Shown here piece by piece: positions 23,517-31,817 of a DNA stretch of 32,236 bases. Below the pieces are notes generated by a model. That model saw only the letters and a list, made by a program, of their open reading frames with translations. It was not told the origin of the DNA and searched no databases. The translations under genes were made by a program, and so were the position numbers. The number at the start of each line of letters is the position of its first letter. The stretch's first letter is position 1. Origin of the DNA: Bacteroidaceae bacterium (GTDB lineage Bacteria > Bacteroidota > Bacteroidia > Bacteroidales > Bacteroidaceae); assembly GCA_017536695.1 (NCBI GenBank), contig JAFXGX010000106.1:1-32236 (forward strand), written 5' to 3'.

Positions 23517-25292
23517 ATGGAAAAAGAGATTAAATTCAGTTTGGTCTACCGTGACATGTACCAATCATCAGGAAAGTTCCAGCCTCTTGCAGAGCAATTG
23601 GAGAAAATAGCGCCGGCTATTATCGAAATGGGATGTTTCGCCCGCGTCGAGACTAATGGAGGAGCATTCGAGCAGGTCAACCTTATGGCCGGAGAGAACC
23701 CCAACAAAGCTGTGAGACGCTTTACGAAGCCTTTCAACGAAGCGGGAATCCAGACCCACATGCTCGACAGAGCACTCAACGCACTGCGTATGTTCCCGGT
23801 TCCTGCTGATGTAAGACGCCTCATGTACAAGGTAAAAAAAGCCCAGGGCGTTGACATAACCCGTATCTTCTGCGGACTGAATGACACACGCAACATCATA
23901 CCTTCTATCAAATATGCCCTCGAGGCAGGCATGATACCTCAGGCGACACTCTGTATCACAAGTTCGCCGATACACACAGTGGAATACTACAGCGGTATCG
24001 CCGATGAGCTCATCGCTGCCGGAGCAACCGAGATTTGTCTGAAGGACATGGCCGGTATCGGCCGCCCCGCATTCCTGGGCAGACTTACCAAAAGCATAAA
24101 GGAGAAACACCCTGAAATCATCATACAATATCATGGACATTCAGGCCCGGGCCTCTCAATGGCCTCTATCCTCGAGGTGTGCAAGAACGGTTGTGACATC
24201 ATTGACACAGCCATCGAGCCCTTGTCTTGGGGCAAGGTTCACCCAGACATTATCAGCGTTCAAGCAATGCTTAAAGATGCGGGCTTTAAAGTGCCTGAAA
24301 TCAACATGAACGCATATATGAAGGCACGTAGTCTCACTCAGGAGTTCATCGATGAGTGGCTGGGAATCTTTATGGACAAGAACAATAAACTGATGAGTTC
24401 ACTTTTGCTCACAAGTGGCCTACCGGGAGGAATGATGGGCTCGATGATGTCCGACCTTGCAGGAGTACACAAAGGTATCAACGGTATACTGCAGAGCAAG
24501 GGCAAGCCGACATATACCCTTGATGAGCTTATGGTGGAGCTTTTCAACGAAGTAGCCTATGTATGGCCACGCGTCGGCTATCCCCCACTCGTTACCCCAT
24601 TCAGCCAATATGTAAAGAACATTGCACTCATGAACCTTCTATCCCGTGCACAGGATGAGCCTCGCTTCAGCCGTATGGATGAAAGTATGTGGGGAATGAT
24701 TCTCGGCAAGAGCGGACGTTTGCCGGGCGATGTTGCGCCAGAAATCAAGGAACTTGCAAAAGAGAAGGGCTATGAGTTCACTACTGCCGACCCGCAGAGT
24801 TTCTACCCCGACGCGCTCGACAACTACCGCAAGGAGATGCAGGAGCTCGGTTGGGATGCCGGCGAGGATGATGAAGAACTTTGGGAGTTCGCTATGCATG
24901 AACGTCAGTACCGCGACTACAAGAGCGGTGTTGCCAAGGAGCGTTTCCTTGCCGACATAGAGAAGGCAAAGGAGAGCGAAATGGCAGCCAAGGGCATAAG
25001 CGTAGAAGATATCAAGGCTATCAAGCACGCAAAGGCCGACCCTATTGTGGCGCCTGTCAAAGGACAGCTCATATGGGAGGTGGCACTTGAAGGAGCATCC
25101 GTACCGCCAGCAATCGGAAGCCATGTGAATGCCGATGAGATGTTCTGCTCAATCATCACTCCATGGGGCGAGTTGCAGCCGGTTGCCACAGGCCTTGGCG
25201 GACGCGTGATTGAGATATGCGCAAAGCAGGGTGCTCATGTGAGCCGTGGCGAAATCATCGCCTACGTCCAGCGCGATGAGCTGTTCAACTGA
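23517..25292 (+). CDS. Pyruvate/oxaloacetate-type carboxyltransferase with degenerate biotinyl tail
   Basis: The product has 591 residues. Residues 1-300 are a TIM-barrel carboxyltransferase domain like those of transcarboxylase 5S, oxaloacetate decarboxylase alpha and pyruvate carboxylase B. The metal and carbamyl-lysine set is complete: D13 (YRD), K176 (LKDMAG), H206 and H208 (YHGHSG). A conserved PYC/OADA domain follows (SSLLLTSGLPGGMMGSMMSDL, VGYPPLVTPFSQ). The last 80 residues have the shape of a biotinyl domain (IVAPVKGQL; GGRVIEICAKQGAHVSRGEIIAYV), but where the biotin site EAMKM should be the sequence reads TPWGELQPV (from about 548), without lysine. It may use a separate biotin carrier, or no longer need biotin. 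No partner subunit gene is next to it; two hairpins follow. Confidence 0.88.
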   Translation: MEKEIKFSLVYRDMYQSSGKFQPLAEQLEKIAPAIIEMGCFARVETNGGAFEQVNLMAGENPNKAVRRFTKPFNEAGIQTHMLDRALNALRMFPVPADVRRLMYKVKKAQGVDITRIFCGLNDTRNIIPSIKYALEAGMIPQATLCITSSPIHTVEYYSGIADELIAAGATEICLKDMAGIGRPAFLGRLTKSIKEKHPEIIIQYHGHSGPGLSMASILEVCKNGCDIIDTAIEPLSWGKVHPDIISVQAMLKDAGFKVPEINMNAYMKARSLTQEFIDEWLGIFMDKNNKLMSSLLLTSGLPGGMMGSMMSDLAGVHKGINGILQSKGKPTYTLDELMVELFNEVAYVWPRVGYPPLVTPFSQYVKNIALMNLLSRAQDEPRFSRMDESMWGMILGKSGRLPGDVAPEIKELAKEKGYEFTTADPQSFYPDALDNYRKEMQELGWDAGEDDEELWEFAMHERQYRDYKSGVAKERFLADIEKAKESEMAAKGISVEDIKAIKHAKADPIVAPVKGQLIWEVALEGASVPPAIGSHVNADEMFCSIITPWGELQPVATGLGGRVIEICAKQGAHVSRGEIIAYVQRDELFN

Positions 25293-25306
25293 TTATACTC
25301 AAGAAC

Positions 25307-25329
25307 GGGGTTGCACTTGCAACAACCCC
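25307..25329 (+). terminator. Small stem-loop after the carboxyltransferase gene
   Basis: GGGGTTG (25307-25313) pairs with CAACCCC (25323-25329) around a 9-nt loop, 14 nt after the stop codon. It lacks a T-run and probably acts together with the longer stem-loop just downstream. Confidence 0.4.
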
Positions 25330-25351
25330 ACATTATCGCAATCTAAAACCG

Positions 25352-25379
25352 ACAACGTACAGCAGCTGCTGTACGTTGT
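25352..25379 (+). terminator. Rho-independent terminator after the carboxyltransferase gene
   Basis: A perfect 28-nt palindrome (25352-25365 with 25366-25379, centre AGCT) is followed by TTGTATAATG, a short T-rich stretch. It ends about 90 nt after the stop at 25292 and before the promoter of the next gene. Confidence 0.7.
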
Positions 25380-25455
25380 TTGTATAATGATGATCGGTTT
25401 TTCCCATGATTTGTATCCAGGGCACCTTATTCATACAAAAAAACAAAAACAATCT

Positions 25456-25486
25456 TTTGCCACCACACATTTTTTTATTAATTTTG
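25456..25486 (+). promoter_or_regulatory. Near-consensus promoter very close to the HU/SPOR start codon
   Basis: TTTG (25456-25459) and TAATTTTG (25479-25486) match both consensus elements with a 19-nt spacer. The -7 box ends only 4 nt before the GTG at 25491, so transcription would start at or within a few bases of the start codon. Confidence 0.65.
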
Positions 25487-25490
25487 TTAC

Positions 25491-26495
25491 GTGGAAAATT
25501 TGGTTAAATATACAACAAGACTTGTCGCACAATATAATTGCGTGATAATTCCCGGATTGGGTGCTTTTCTGGCACACAATGTACCGGCGTCCTACAACAT
25601 TGAGGGAGCTACATTCATGCCCCCGCATCGTGCATTGGGCTTTAACCCACAGGTAACCATTGATGACGCGCTGCTCGTGTCGGAATATATTTATGCACAG
25701 CACCTCTCGTATGATGAGGCAAGCAAGATGATGCACGATGACATCATTGCACTGCGCAGGGAGTTGTCGACCAAAGGAACCGTATGTTTCGGCGAACTCG
25801 GAACATTCACTGTAAATGTTGCCGGTAATATATCATTTGACCAGGCTCCGAACGGCATTGATGACCCATATAACTTCGGTTTTGAACCGCTCGTAATACA
25901 GCAGTTGAGCGATGTCGAGAAAAAAGAGATTGTCATCAAGCGTAGCACATTCAAGCGATATGCAGCACTGGCAGCAGCGGTAATCCTTATGTTTTTCTTC
26001 GTATCTCCCGTAGGTGACAGTGCATATGAGCCTTCAATGACAGCCGGTTTTATTACAGGCAACAGCAAGCAAATTAAGGAGAGTATTGAAGAAACAGAGG
26101 CACCAAGCATTGAAAACAGATGCGAGATTGCACCCGTTGCCTACACCGTTACCGAAAATATCATGACAGCCGAATATACATCTGTTGAACAGACAGAGGC
26201 TGCAACTGAAGAGGTTGCCGAAACAGTCGAAGCAGCAGCGGCAACTGAAAAGGCCACAGAAGAGAGTACAGTTTCAAAAAAGTTCTCAATAATTGTCGCA
26301 AGCACCCCCAACGAGCAGAAAGCACAGCTTGCCATTGAGGAGCTGTCGGCAAAGCATGAGGCCGCCTACACAGTTGTTCAGGGCGACGGAAGACACCGTA
26401 TTGCCTACGGCACATACAGCAGCAACAAAGAGGCTGTTGATGCCCTCTCAAACGTAAAGGGCACGTTCCCCGATGCGTGGATTCTCTCACACTAA
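25491..26495 (+). CDS. HU-CCDC81-like and SPOR domain inner-membrane protein
   Basis: The product has 334 residues from a GTG start. Residues 1-135 are a pair of HU-like domains of the bacterial HU-CCDC81 type (LVAQYNCVIIPGLGAFLAHNVPA; FGELGTFTVNVAGNISFDQAP). One membrane helix follows at about 157-173. A Glu/Thr/Ala-rich low-complexity periplasmic linker (about 180-260) leads to a C-terminal SPOR domain (FSIIVASTPNEQKAQ ... RIAYGTYSSNKEAVDAL), which binds septal peptidoglycan stripped of stem peptides in known cases. This layout suggests a protein linking a cytoplasmic HU-like module to the division-site cell wall; DNA binding is not shown. GTG is used because the domain begins there and no ATG occurs before codon 43. 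The zinc-ribbon/FHA gene follows 17 nt later. Confidence 0.9.
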   Translation: MENLVKYTTRLVAQYNCVIIPGLGAFLAHNVPASYNIEGATFMPPHRALGFNPQVTIDDALLVSEYIYAQHLSYDEASKMMHDDIIALRRELSTKGTVCFGELGTFTVNVAGNISFDQAPNGIDDPYNFGFEPLVIQQLSDVEKKEIVIKRSTFKRYAALAAAVILMFFFVSPVGDSAYEPSMTAGFITGNSKQIKESIEETEAPSIENRCEIAPVAYTVTENIMTAEYTSVEQTEAATEEVAETVEAAAATEKATEESTVSKKFSIIVASTPNEQKAQLAIEELSAKHEAAYTVVQGDGRHRIAYGTYSSNKEAVDALSNVKGTFPDAWILSH

Positions 26496-26512
26496 GAAAC
26501 ATACCCCTACTC

Positions 26513-27010
26513 ATGAGCAAGATTATATGCCCTAAATGCGACCATGCCATAGATTTTGATGCCACAGGCTACAAGGAAGGTCAGGCACTGGTGTTCGAGT
26601 GCGAGCACTGCCGCAAGAGCTTTACCATACGCATAGGAGAGAACAGCGATGACATACAGACCGAAGATTTCGGCCACGTTGTTGTAATTGAGAACACATT
26701 CTGTTTCAAGCAGATTATCCCATTATGCGAGGGAGACAACATGCTTGGGCGCTATAACAAAGGTACTGTAATCTCACACCCCATCGAAACAAGCGACCCG
26801 AGCATGGACCGCCGTCACTGTATCATCAATGTAAAGAAAGGATATAACGGCGAACTCACATACACCATACGTGACAACCAGAGCGTGACAGGAACATTTG
26901 TGATGAACCGCATACTGGGAAATCGTGAGCGTCTGCTCATTGAGGACGGCGCAATTATAACTCTTGGAGCAACGACCCTCATTCTGCACACTCCCTACGG
27001 CGAAGAGTAG
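26513..27010 (+). CDS. Zinc-ribbon and FHA domain protein
   Basis: The product has 165 residues from the ATG at 26513 (MSKIICPKCDH); an in-frame ATG at 26477 lies inside the upstream gene and adds residues unlike the family. The N-terminal zinc ribbon has C6, C9, C30 and C33 (CPKC and CEHC). The rest is an FHA domain (GRYNKG near 82; DPSMDRRHC; DNQSVTGTFVMN; LIEDGAIITLGATTLIL), the fold that binds phosphothreonine peptides. It is probably cytoplasmic. Placed directly after a SPOR-type membrane protein in one operon, it may signal phosphorylation state to envelope or division proteins; no kinase gene is visible here, so that is inference. A terminator follows. Confidence 0.88.
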   Translation: MSKIICPKCDHAIDFDATGYKEGQALVFECEHCRKSFTIRIGENSDDIQTEDFGHVVVIENTFCFKQIIPLCEGDNMLGRYNKGTVISHPIETSDPSMDRRHCIINVKKGYNGELTYTIRDNQSVTGTFVMNRILGNRERLLIEDGAIITLGATTLILHTPYGEE

Positions 27011-27048
27011 TTGCCGTTTGCAGATACTTTATCCAACCTCCCTACAAC

Positions 27049-27081
27049 GTGGGTGACCCATTTCACTGTTGGGTCACCCAC
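27049..27081 (+). terminator. Rho-independent terminator after the FHA gene
   Basis: A 12-bp perfect stem (27049-27060 with 27070-27081) with a 9-nt loop is followed on the plus strand by TTCTGTTTTACGG. It sits between converging genes and could also help to end the minus-strand operon, although there no T-run follows. Confidence 0.75.
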
Positions 27082-27109
27082 TTCTGTTTTACGGTGAACG
27101 CAGAATCAG

Positions 27110-27421
27110 TCACTCGATTTCAAACGATTGCTTTCCCTCGAAAATCTTATACTCATTGCAATTGAGCAACAACGTATACGCGGCATTGGATGAGACATCT
27201 ACCCTGTTGCCTTCGCGTATGAGCAAAGTAATGACATTACCGAACCGTAGTCCTTCGACACCATGACGTCCACTGCCAGCACTATGCCAGACAAGAGGCA
27301 AAGGAGCAGGAAAGTACTCTTTCTTGTAGAAATATGCCCCACGTCCATCGTCCTGGGCAGCCAGCATGCAGAACGAGAACAATATAAAGGCAAGTGCGGA
27401 AAAAAAGCTTTTCATAGTCAT
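27110..27421 (-). CDS. Small secreted protein of unknown function
   Basis: The product has 103 residues from the ATG at 27421, whose ATGA junction overlaps the upstream stop by 4 nt; a second ATG two codons later (27415) is possible. A signal peptide is clear (MKSFFSALAFILFSFCMLAAQ, cleavage after AQ or nearby). The mature part of about 80 residues has Tyr-rich GRGAYFYKKEYFPAPLPL and short beta-prone stretches (NVITLLIREGNRVDVSS, YTLLLNCNEYKIFEG). I do not recognise a family. It is the last gene of the aminopeptidase-GDPD operon, so it is probably a periplasmic or exported companion of the GDPD-like lipoprotein. Confidence 0.7.
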   Translation of the reverse strand: MTMKSFFSALAFILFSFCMLAAQDDGRGAYFYKKEYFPAPLPLVWHSAGSGRHGVEGLRFGNVITLLIREGNRVDVSSNAAYTLLLNCNEYKIFEGKQSFEIE

Positions 27422-28206
27422 GGTATTTCTGCTGTACCGGGAACAGGCAACAGGGTATTAGTGTAAATCATCTTGACCCTCTCGAGTTGCCAGGGGTGCA
27501 GTTCATTATAGTTGTCGACAGTAAATAGTGCGATATTGAAGCGGCGTATCCTGTCAAGCAACTTGAACATCGGGTATGAAAAACCGCTTGTATGCAGGGC
27601 TATCCACTCGATTCTCTTTCCGGGAAAGAGTTTGTCGAACATAAGGTTCCGCGTTATTGCTGAAGCGAAATCCTCGGCCATACATGAGTAAAGTACACGG
27701 AAATACCCTTCATCGACCAGCTGCTGATAGTGCTCATACGTAAATGCCTCCACTACCATCCGTTGTTTGAGATTTGGAAAATATTCCGCAAGGATTACAG
27801 GCTCCGATGTCTTATCGGTAACAAGGTACAGCGAAGTGTCACTCATGAAGAAGTCATTAACCATTGCAGCTGTCATAGGCGTGTATCGACCATGAATGCG
27901 TTGCTCAACAAACTGCTCAAGCATCATCGCGCTGTCCCCTCTGTGGGCATTGCCAGTCATACGGTTGAAATCTTCCCAAGAATGTGCCGCTACAAGCACG
28001 CTGTCGGCACTCATTATCAGGTCAACCTCGATAAACCTGTAACCGTTCTCAACTGCACTCTGCAACGCCTCAAGTGAATTGGTATAGACATAACCGTCAA
28101 TTACACCACCAGCATGAGCGATGAGTTCTCTCCTTACGCTACGCTCCTGAGTGATGCACGAAAGAAATAAAGGCAGTATAAGAAAAGGTAACAGGCGTCT
28201 TATCAT
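27418..28206 (-). CDS. Glycerophosphodiester phosphodiesterase-like lipoprotein
   Basis: The product has 262 residues. The N-terminal signal ends in the lipobox FLSC (C17), so the protein is lipid-anchored, facing the periplasm or outside. The GDPD/PI-PLC-like TIM barrel is recognised by LIAHAGG (H31), YTNSLEAL (N43), FIEVDLIMSAD (E60, D62) and VAAHSWEDF (H75), the usual general acid/base and metal residues. The common HRG motif is HAG here, and the expected strand pattern continues to NIALFTVDNY. The substrate could be glycerophosphodiesters or another phosphodiester; HAG variants are less well studied. It overlaps the upstream aminopeptidase by 4 nt and the downstream small gene by 4 nt, a tight operon. 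Confidence 0.85.
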   Translation of the reverse strand: MIRRLLPFLILPLFLSCITQERSVRRELIAHAGGVIDGYVYTNSLEALQSAVENGYRFIEVDLIMSADSVLVAAHSWEDFNRMTGNAHRGDSAMMLEQFVEQRIHGRYTPMTAAMVNDFFMSDTSLYLVTDKTSEPVILAEYFPNLKQRMVVEAFTYEHYQQLVDEGYFRVLYSCMAEDFASAITRNLMFDKLFPGKRIEWIALHTSGFSYPMFKLLDRIRRFNIALFTVDNYNELHPWQLERVKMIYTNTLLPVPGTAEIP

Positions 28207-29984
28207 ATGGGTGCACAGAGTTTCTTGAGGAAACAGAGCATCTCACCCTCGAAGAACGGAGAGAGTCTCTCAAACACAAGCGCATGGTAACTGTTGAGAT
28301 ACTCACGTGCATCATCTCCAAGCAGTTCCGGGATGATTGGTGTCGTGTCTATCGGGCACAGTGTAAGCGGCTCGAGAGAGTAGAAACAGCCGAACTCACT
28401 CTCGCTATGATGTTTCACGACCATTGTATTCTCGATGCGTATACCATAACGGCCGGCCTTGTACAGACCTGGCTCGTTGGTTACGGTCATTCCCGGTAGA
28501 AGATGCGCCGGCATATTGTTCATACGTATCTGATGCGGCCCCTCATGCACATTGAGGAAGTGACCTACTCCATGACCTGTACCATGCAGATAGTTCTCGC
28601 TTGCCTTCCACAGCCACTGGCGCGCAAGCACGTCGAGCTGAGTGCCGCATGTGCCTTTGGGGAATACCGCCTGCGCAAGTGATATATGTCCACGAAGCAC
28701 GCGGGTATAGTCCTCTTTCTGCTCTTGGGTAAGCTCGCCCAACGCAATAGTGCGGGTTATGTCTGTTGTTCCGCAATTGTACTGCCCGCCACAGTCGAGC
28801 AGCAGGAGGCCTTTAGGTTCAAGCAGTGCATTCTCCTTCTCATTAGGCTCGTAGTGAACTATAGCTGCATTCTCGCCATAAGCTGCAATTGTTGCAAAAC
28901 TGAGTCCACGGAACAGATGGTCTTCACTACGGAACTCTGTCAATTTGGCATCCACATCAAGTTCGTGCACTCCACCCTGCTCTACAGCAGGTTTGAGCCA
29001 ATGGAGCAGGTTTACCATTGCAGCGCCCTCGCTAAGCATGGCACGTTCAAAACCTTCAATCTCCGTTTCATTCTTGACCGCCTTCATCTTGGCAACAGGC
29101 GAGTCTGCACGGAACACGACCTTTTCCTTCACAACGGATTTCACCGCAGCCACATTGCATTTCGAAGGCTGCATGAGAAGCGTTGCCTTGTCATAATCTT
29201 TCAGTGCCTGCCATACATCGCCGTACCCGGCAACAGAAACACCTTGAGTTTTCAAATAGTCAAGCACTTCTGGAACAAGTTTCCTTTCATCGATATAAAG
29301 CACTGCATCATCGAGTGTTACAATCATGTACGCGACTACGACCGGATTATATTCAACATCACTGCCACGTAGATTTGTAAGCCATGCCACTTCATCAAGC
29401 ATGGTCACAAGCATGCCATCCACTTCCTCGGCAATGAGAGCAGAACGCAAACGTGCAAGTTTGTTCTTGGCACTCTCCCCGGCGATATCCCCGGGCATAA
29501 TCTCTGCCTTGCCGAGAGGAAGCGACGGACGTCCCTCCCACAACTCATCGAACGGGTCCTTCGCGAACTCGAGATTTATGCCTTTTACAGAAAACGGGCC
29601 TCGCCATGCATCGGTTTCCACTACCGTGCACACCGTTCCGTCAACAGCAACCACATCGCCTGAACCTAAATTCGCACATAACCACTCCACGATAGAAGGT
29701 GTCTCACCGTCACCATCCTTCATAAGTGTAAATCCAGTATCTTTGATTGCTTTCTCCGCAGCAAGCCAATAACGCGAGTCGGTCCAGAGAAGAGCATTGT
29801 CAAGTGTTACTACGACGGTTCCTGCCGAGCCGTCAAAGCCCGACAGCCACTCGCGCGACTTCCAACAGTCGGCAACATATTCACTGCTATGCGGGTCACT
29901 GCTGACAACAACAAACGCATTGAAACCTTTCGCGCGCATGTATGCACGCATTTTCTCCACTCGCTCTCTGATAATTGTGCTCAT
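28203..29984 (-). CDS. M24 family aminopeptidase P (Xaa-Pro peptidase)
   Basis: The product has 593 residues, the three-domain length of eukaryote-type/bacterial aminopeptidase P. It removes the N-terminal residue in front of proline from peptides in the cytoplasm. There is no signal peptide (MSTIIRERVEKMRAYMRAKG). Two creatinase-like N-terminal domains come first (SSDPHSSEYVADCWKSREWLSGFDGSAG; LWTDSRYW). The C-terminal pita-bread domain carries all five metal ligands: D397 (LLLDCGG), D408 (TTDITR), H471 (GTGHGVGH), E504 (TNEPG) and E518 (RIENT). It heads the operon with the GDPD-like lipoprotein. Promoter signals in the 94-nt gap upstream are weak: TATCTTCG on the minus strand (30013-30020) is one base off the -7 consensus. 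Confidence 0.96.
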   Translation of the reverse strand: MSTIIRERVEKMRAYMRAKGFNAFVVVSSDPHSSEYVADCWKSREWLSGFDGSAGTVVVTLDNALLWTDSRYWLAAEKAIKDTGFTLMKDGDGETPSIVEWLCANLGSGDVVAVDGTVCTVVETDAWRGPFSVKGINLEFAKDPFDELWEGRPSLPLGKAEIMPGDIAGESAKNKLARLRSALIAEEVDGMLVTMLDEVAWLTNLRGSDVEYNPVVVAYMIVTLDDAVLYIDERKLVPEVLDYLKTQGVSVAGYGDVWQALKDYDKATLLMQPSKCNVAAVKSVVKEKVVFRADSPVAKMKAVKNETEIEGFERAMLSEGAAMVNLLHWLKPAVEQGGVHELDVDAKLTEFRSEDHLFRGLSFATIAAYGENAAIVHYEPNEKENALLEPKGLLLLDCGGQYNCGTTDITRTIALGELTQEQKEDYTRVLRGHISLAQAVFPKGTCGTQLDVLARQWLWKASENYLHGTGHGVGHFLNVHEGPHQIRMNNMPAHLLPGMTVTNEPGLYKAGRYGIRIENTMVVKHHSESEFGCFYSLEPLTLCPIDTTPIIPELLGDDAREYLNSYHALVFERLSPFFEGEMLCFLKKLCAPI

Positions 29985-30078
29985 ATGGGATAATCAGTTT
30001 TAGTCATTAATGCGAAGATAATCATTATTTATGAAAAAGTATATCTTGCGGCATAAGAATAAATATGACAATGAAAAC

Positions 30079-31242
30079 TCATTCGATAATTATATATGCC
30101 ATATACCGGCTCTCCTGACCGACCGGAGAGAGGCAGAGATAACCACCCGATATGCGGCTGTCCTCATACACGGCTGGATATTTTCCGGCATTATATACAT
30201 GCTCTGCCAATGCATCGCCTTTATTCTTGTGAAACTTGATGAAGAAACGCCCACGCCTGCCCGGGAGAACATGACGGTCATATATCCTGCGTGCGGCAAC
30301 CCCCATATTCATGCGCATATTAATCTCCATGCAGGGATTAAGGCGCGTGTTCCCGTCTAAGTCGCGGTAAATCATCATATCTACTCCGAGATAGCCGTTA
30401 TATCCCGAACCGCTCAGGAGAGAAGAGAGTACATCACACAGGTTATCACGTACATTTTCTATTACCTCAAGCGGGATATGCAACGAAAGGATTTTCTCCA
30501 GTTCGACATCAGAGGCCATCAGATTACCTGAATACCCTCCCTTTTCAGATACAAAGAGTGAATATCCCGCAAAAGATACGCCGTCATCAGTGGCAAGGAA
30601 CTCCAAGGCAAACTCCTGTACAGAGTCGAGGAAACGCTCGCACACCACCCCGCCCTGACGCCTTATGATACCTTTGTAGAAATTCTCCAAGGGCACCTCT
30701 ACACGTCCTAAGCCCCACATTATACCTTTTCCGCTACCCGACCATGGAGCCTTTATGACGCTGCGAGGCATGCTGACGACATAGGCTGCGACATCATCGG
30801 GAGAGGTAAGATAAAGAGGAATATCGGGTGTATCAATTCCGCGCTGTTTGAGAACTGCCAACACCGAAACAGCAGTTCTGCGGTTTGAGAGTTCACGCAG
30901 TTTGGCAATTTCTTCATCAGAAGGAAGAAGTGCATCATCAAAACCACCCGCTTTCAGGCGGCGTTTAATCTGAGGGCTCCACCCCCAAGGACGGATAGCT
31001 GTTATGCTATCTTTCAAAGAGTCACTGTATGGAGCTGCAAGGTTAAAAGATGCAGAAAGTGAGGTACAGAAATCGGAATGAGCAGTAGCGGGCAGGAGCA
31101 CTGCGTCATCCTCATCGGCAAACCATAGAGGCAACGTAGCAAGGTCTGATGCAATCTGCGCCGCTGCAGGCGGCGGACAATAATTTGCCCCGCCATCGGC
31201 AAGGGCAAGATCATTTTCAGGGTTGAAGATATGTAATATCAC
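30079..31242 (-). CDS. ATP-grasp-like protein of unknown substrate
   Basis: The product has 387 residues. The N-terminus (MILHIFNPENDLALADGG) is a conserved start in this Bacteroidales family. The middle shows an ATP-grasp nucleotide-binding core: SVIKAPWSGSGKGI (K164, glycine-rich loop 169-174), a long beta stretch around VVCERFLDSVQEFALEFLA (E202), and near the end GYLGVDMMIY (D288) followed by NPCMEINMRMN (E306, N308, R310), the usual magnesium and phosphate residues. ATP-grasp enzymes join a carboxylate to an amine or thiol via an acyl-phosphate; nothing here shows which substrate. It lies 15 nt after the TonB-C gene on the same strand. Lack of a signal peptide suggests that it is cytoplasmic. 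Confidence 0.85.
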   Translation of the reverse strand: MILHIFNPENDLALADGGANYCPPPAAAQIASDLATLPLWFADEDDAVLLPATAHSDFCTSLSASFNLAAPYSDSLKDSITAIRPWGWSPQIKRRLKAGGFDDALLPSDEEIAKLRELSNRRTAVSVLAVLKQRGIDTPDIPLYLTSPDDVAAYVVSMPRSVIKAPWSGSGKGIMWGLGRVEVPLENFYKGIIRRQGGVVCERFLDSVQEFALEFLATDDGVSFAGYSLFVSEKGGYSGNLMASDVELEKILSLHIPLEVIENVRDNLCDVLSSLLSGSGYNGYLGVDMMIYRDLDGNTRLNPCMEINMRMNMGVAARRIYDRHVLPGRRGRFFIKFHKNKGDALAEHVYNAGKYPAVYEDSRISGGYLCLSPVGQESRYMAYIIIE

Positions 31243-31257
31243 AAATCAAGTCTGTTG

Positions 31258-31716
31258 TCAGAATATATCCCTATCGGCACCGTTTCTACGTTTGCCGCCA
31301 CTATTGTCATCGCGGATAAACTTGTCGTGCTGCATAACGGTCTTGAAATTTATTGGAATAGACATCTCGGCACGCACAGGCACTCCGTTGCGCTTTCCTG
31401 GAGACCAGTACTTCATCATCTTTACCACGCGGACAGCTTCAGCATCAAGCGACGGAGAGACAGATTTAAGCACTCTGACACCAGAAATGTAGCCGTCCAT
31501 CCCGACAGAGAAGCCTACAAGAACCTCGCCTATCTCATGGTTTGCTCTGGCCTCCTCTGGGTATGTAAGTTCACTGAGAAGGAACTTATGCATAGCAGAC
31601 TGCCCACCTGGGTATTCAGGCATCACAATCTTGTCTTTCTTGCTCTGCGCGTATACATGATTTATCGGTGCACCCATGAAGAGCAACAAGATAATTAGAG
31701 ATATCAGTTTTTTCAT
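31258..31716 (-). CDS. Small periplasmic TonB C-terminal domain protein
   Basis: The product has 152 residues. A signal peptide (MKKLISLIILLLFMGAPINHVYA) is followed by a short basic stretch and a TonB-C domain: MPEYPGGQSAMHKFLLSELTYPEEARANHEIGEVLVGFSVGMDG, the repeat unit VRVLKSVSPSLDAEAVRVVKMMKYWSPGKRNGVPVRAEMSIPINF. It is single-domain, without the long Pro-rich spanning region of full TonB, so it probably is a periplasmic or outer-membrane-facing relative rather than an energy transducer for TonB-dependent receptors. The tail (residues 130-152) is charged. It heads a two-gene set with the ATP-grasp protein and has a near-consensus promoter. Confidence 0.9.
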   Translation of the reverse strand: MKKLISLIILLLFMGAPINHVYAQSKKDKIVMPEYPGGQSAMHKFLLSELTYPEEARANHEIGEVLVGFSVGMDGYISGVRVLKSVSPSLDAEAVRVVKMMKYWSPGKRNGVPVRAEMSIPINFKTVMQHDKFIRDDNSGGKRRNGADRDIF

Positions 31717-31817
31717 AAACAGAATATTTTCTTATATGAGACTTTTGAACTATAATGAAATCATTTAAAAGCCTTTGTTGCAAGCATACTGGCAGATTTC
31801 AGACATTTTCTTGGATG

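Noticed and set aside
30031-30360. Plus-strand frame starting with MKKYILRHKNK.
   Set aside because: Most of it is antisense to the conserved C-terminus of the ATP-grasp-like gene and it has no recognisable features.
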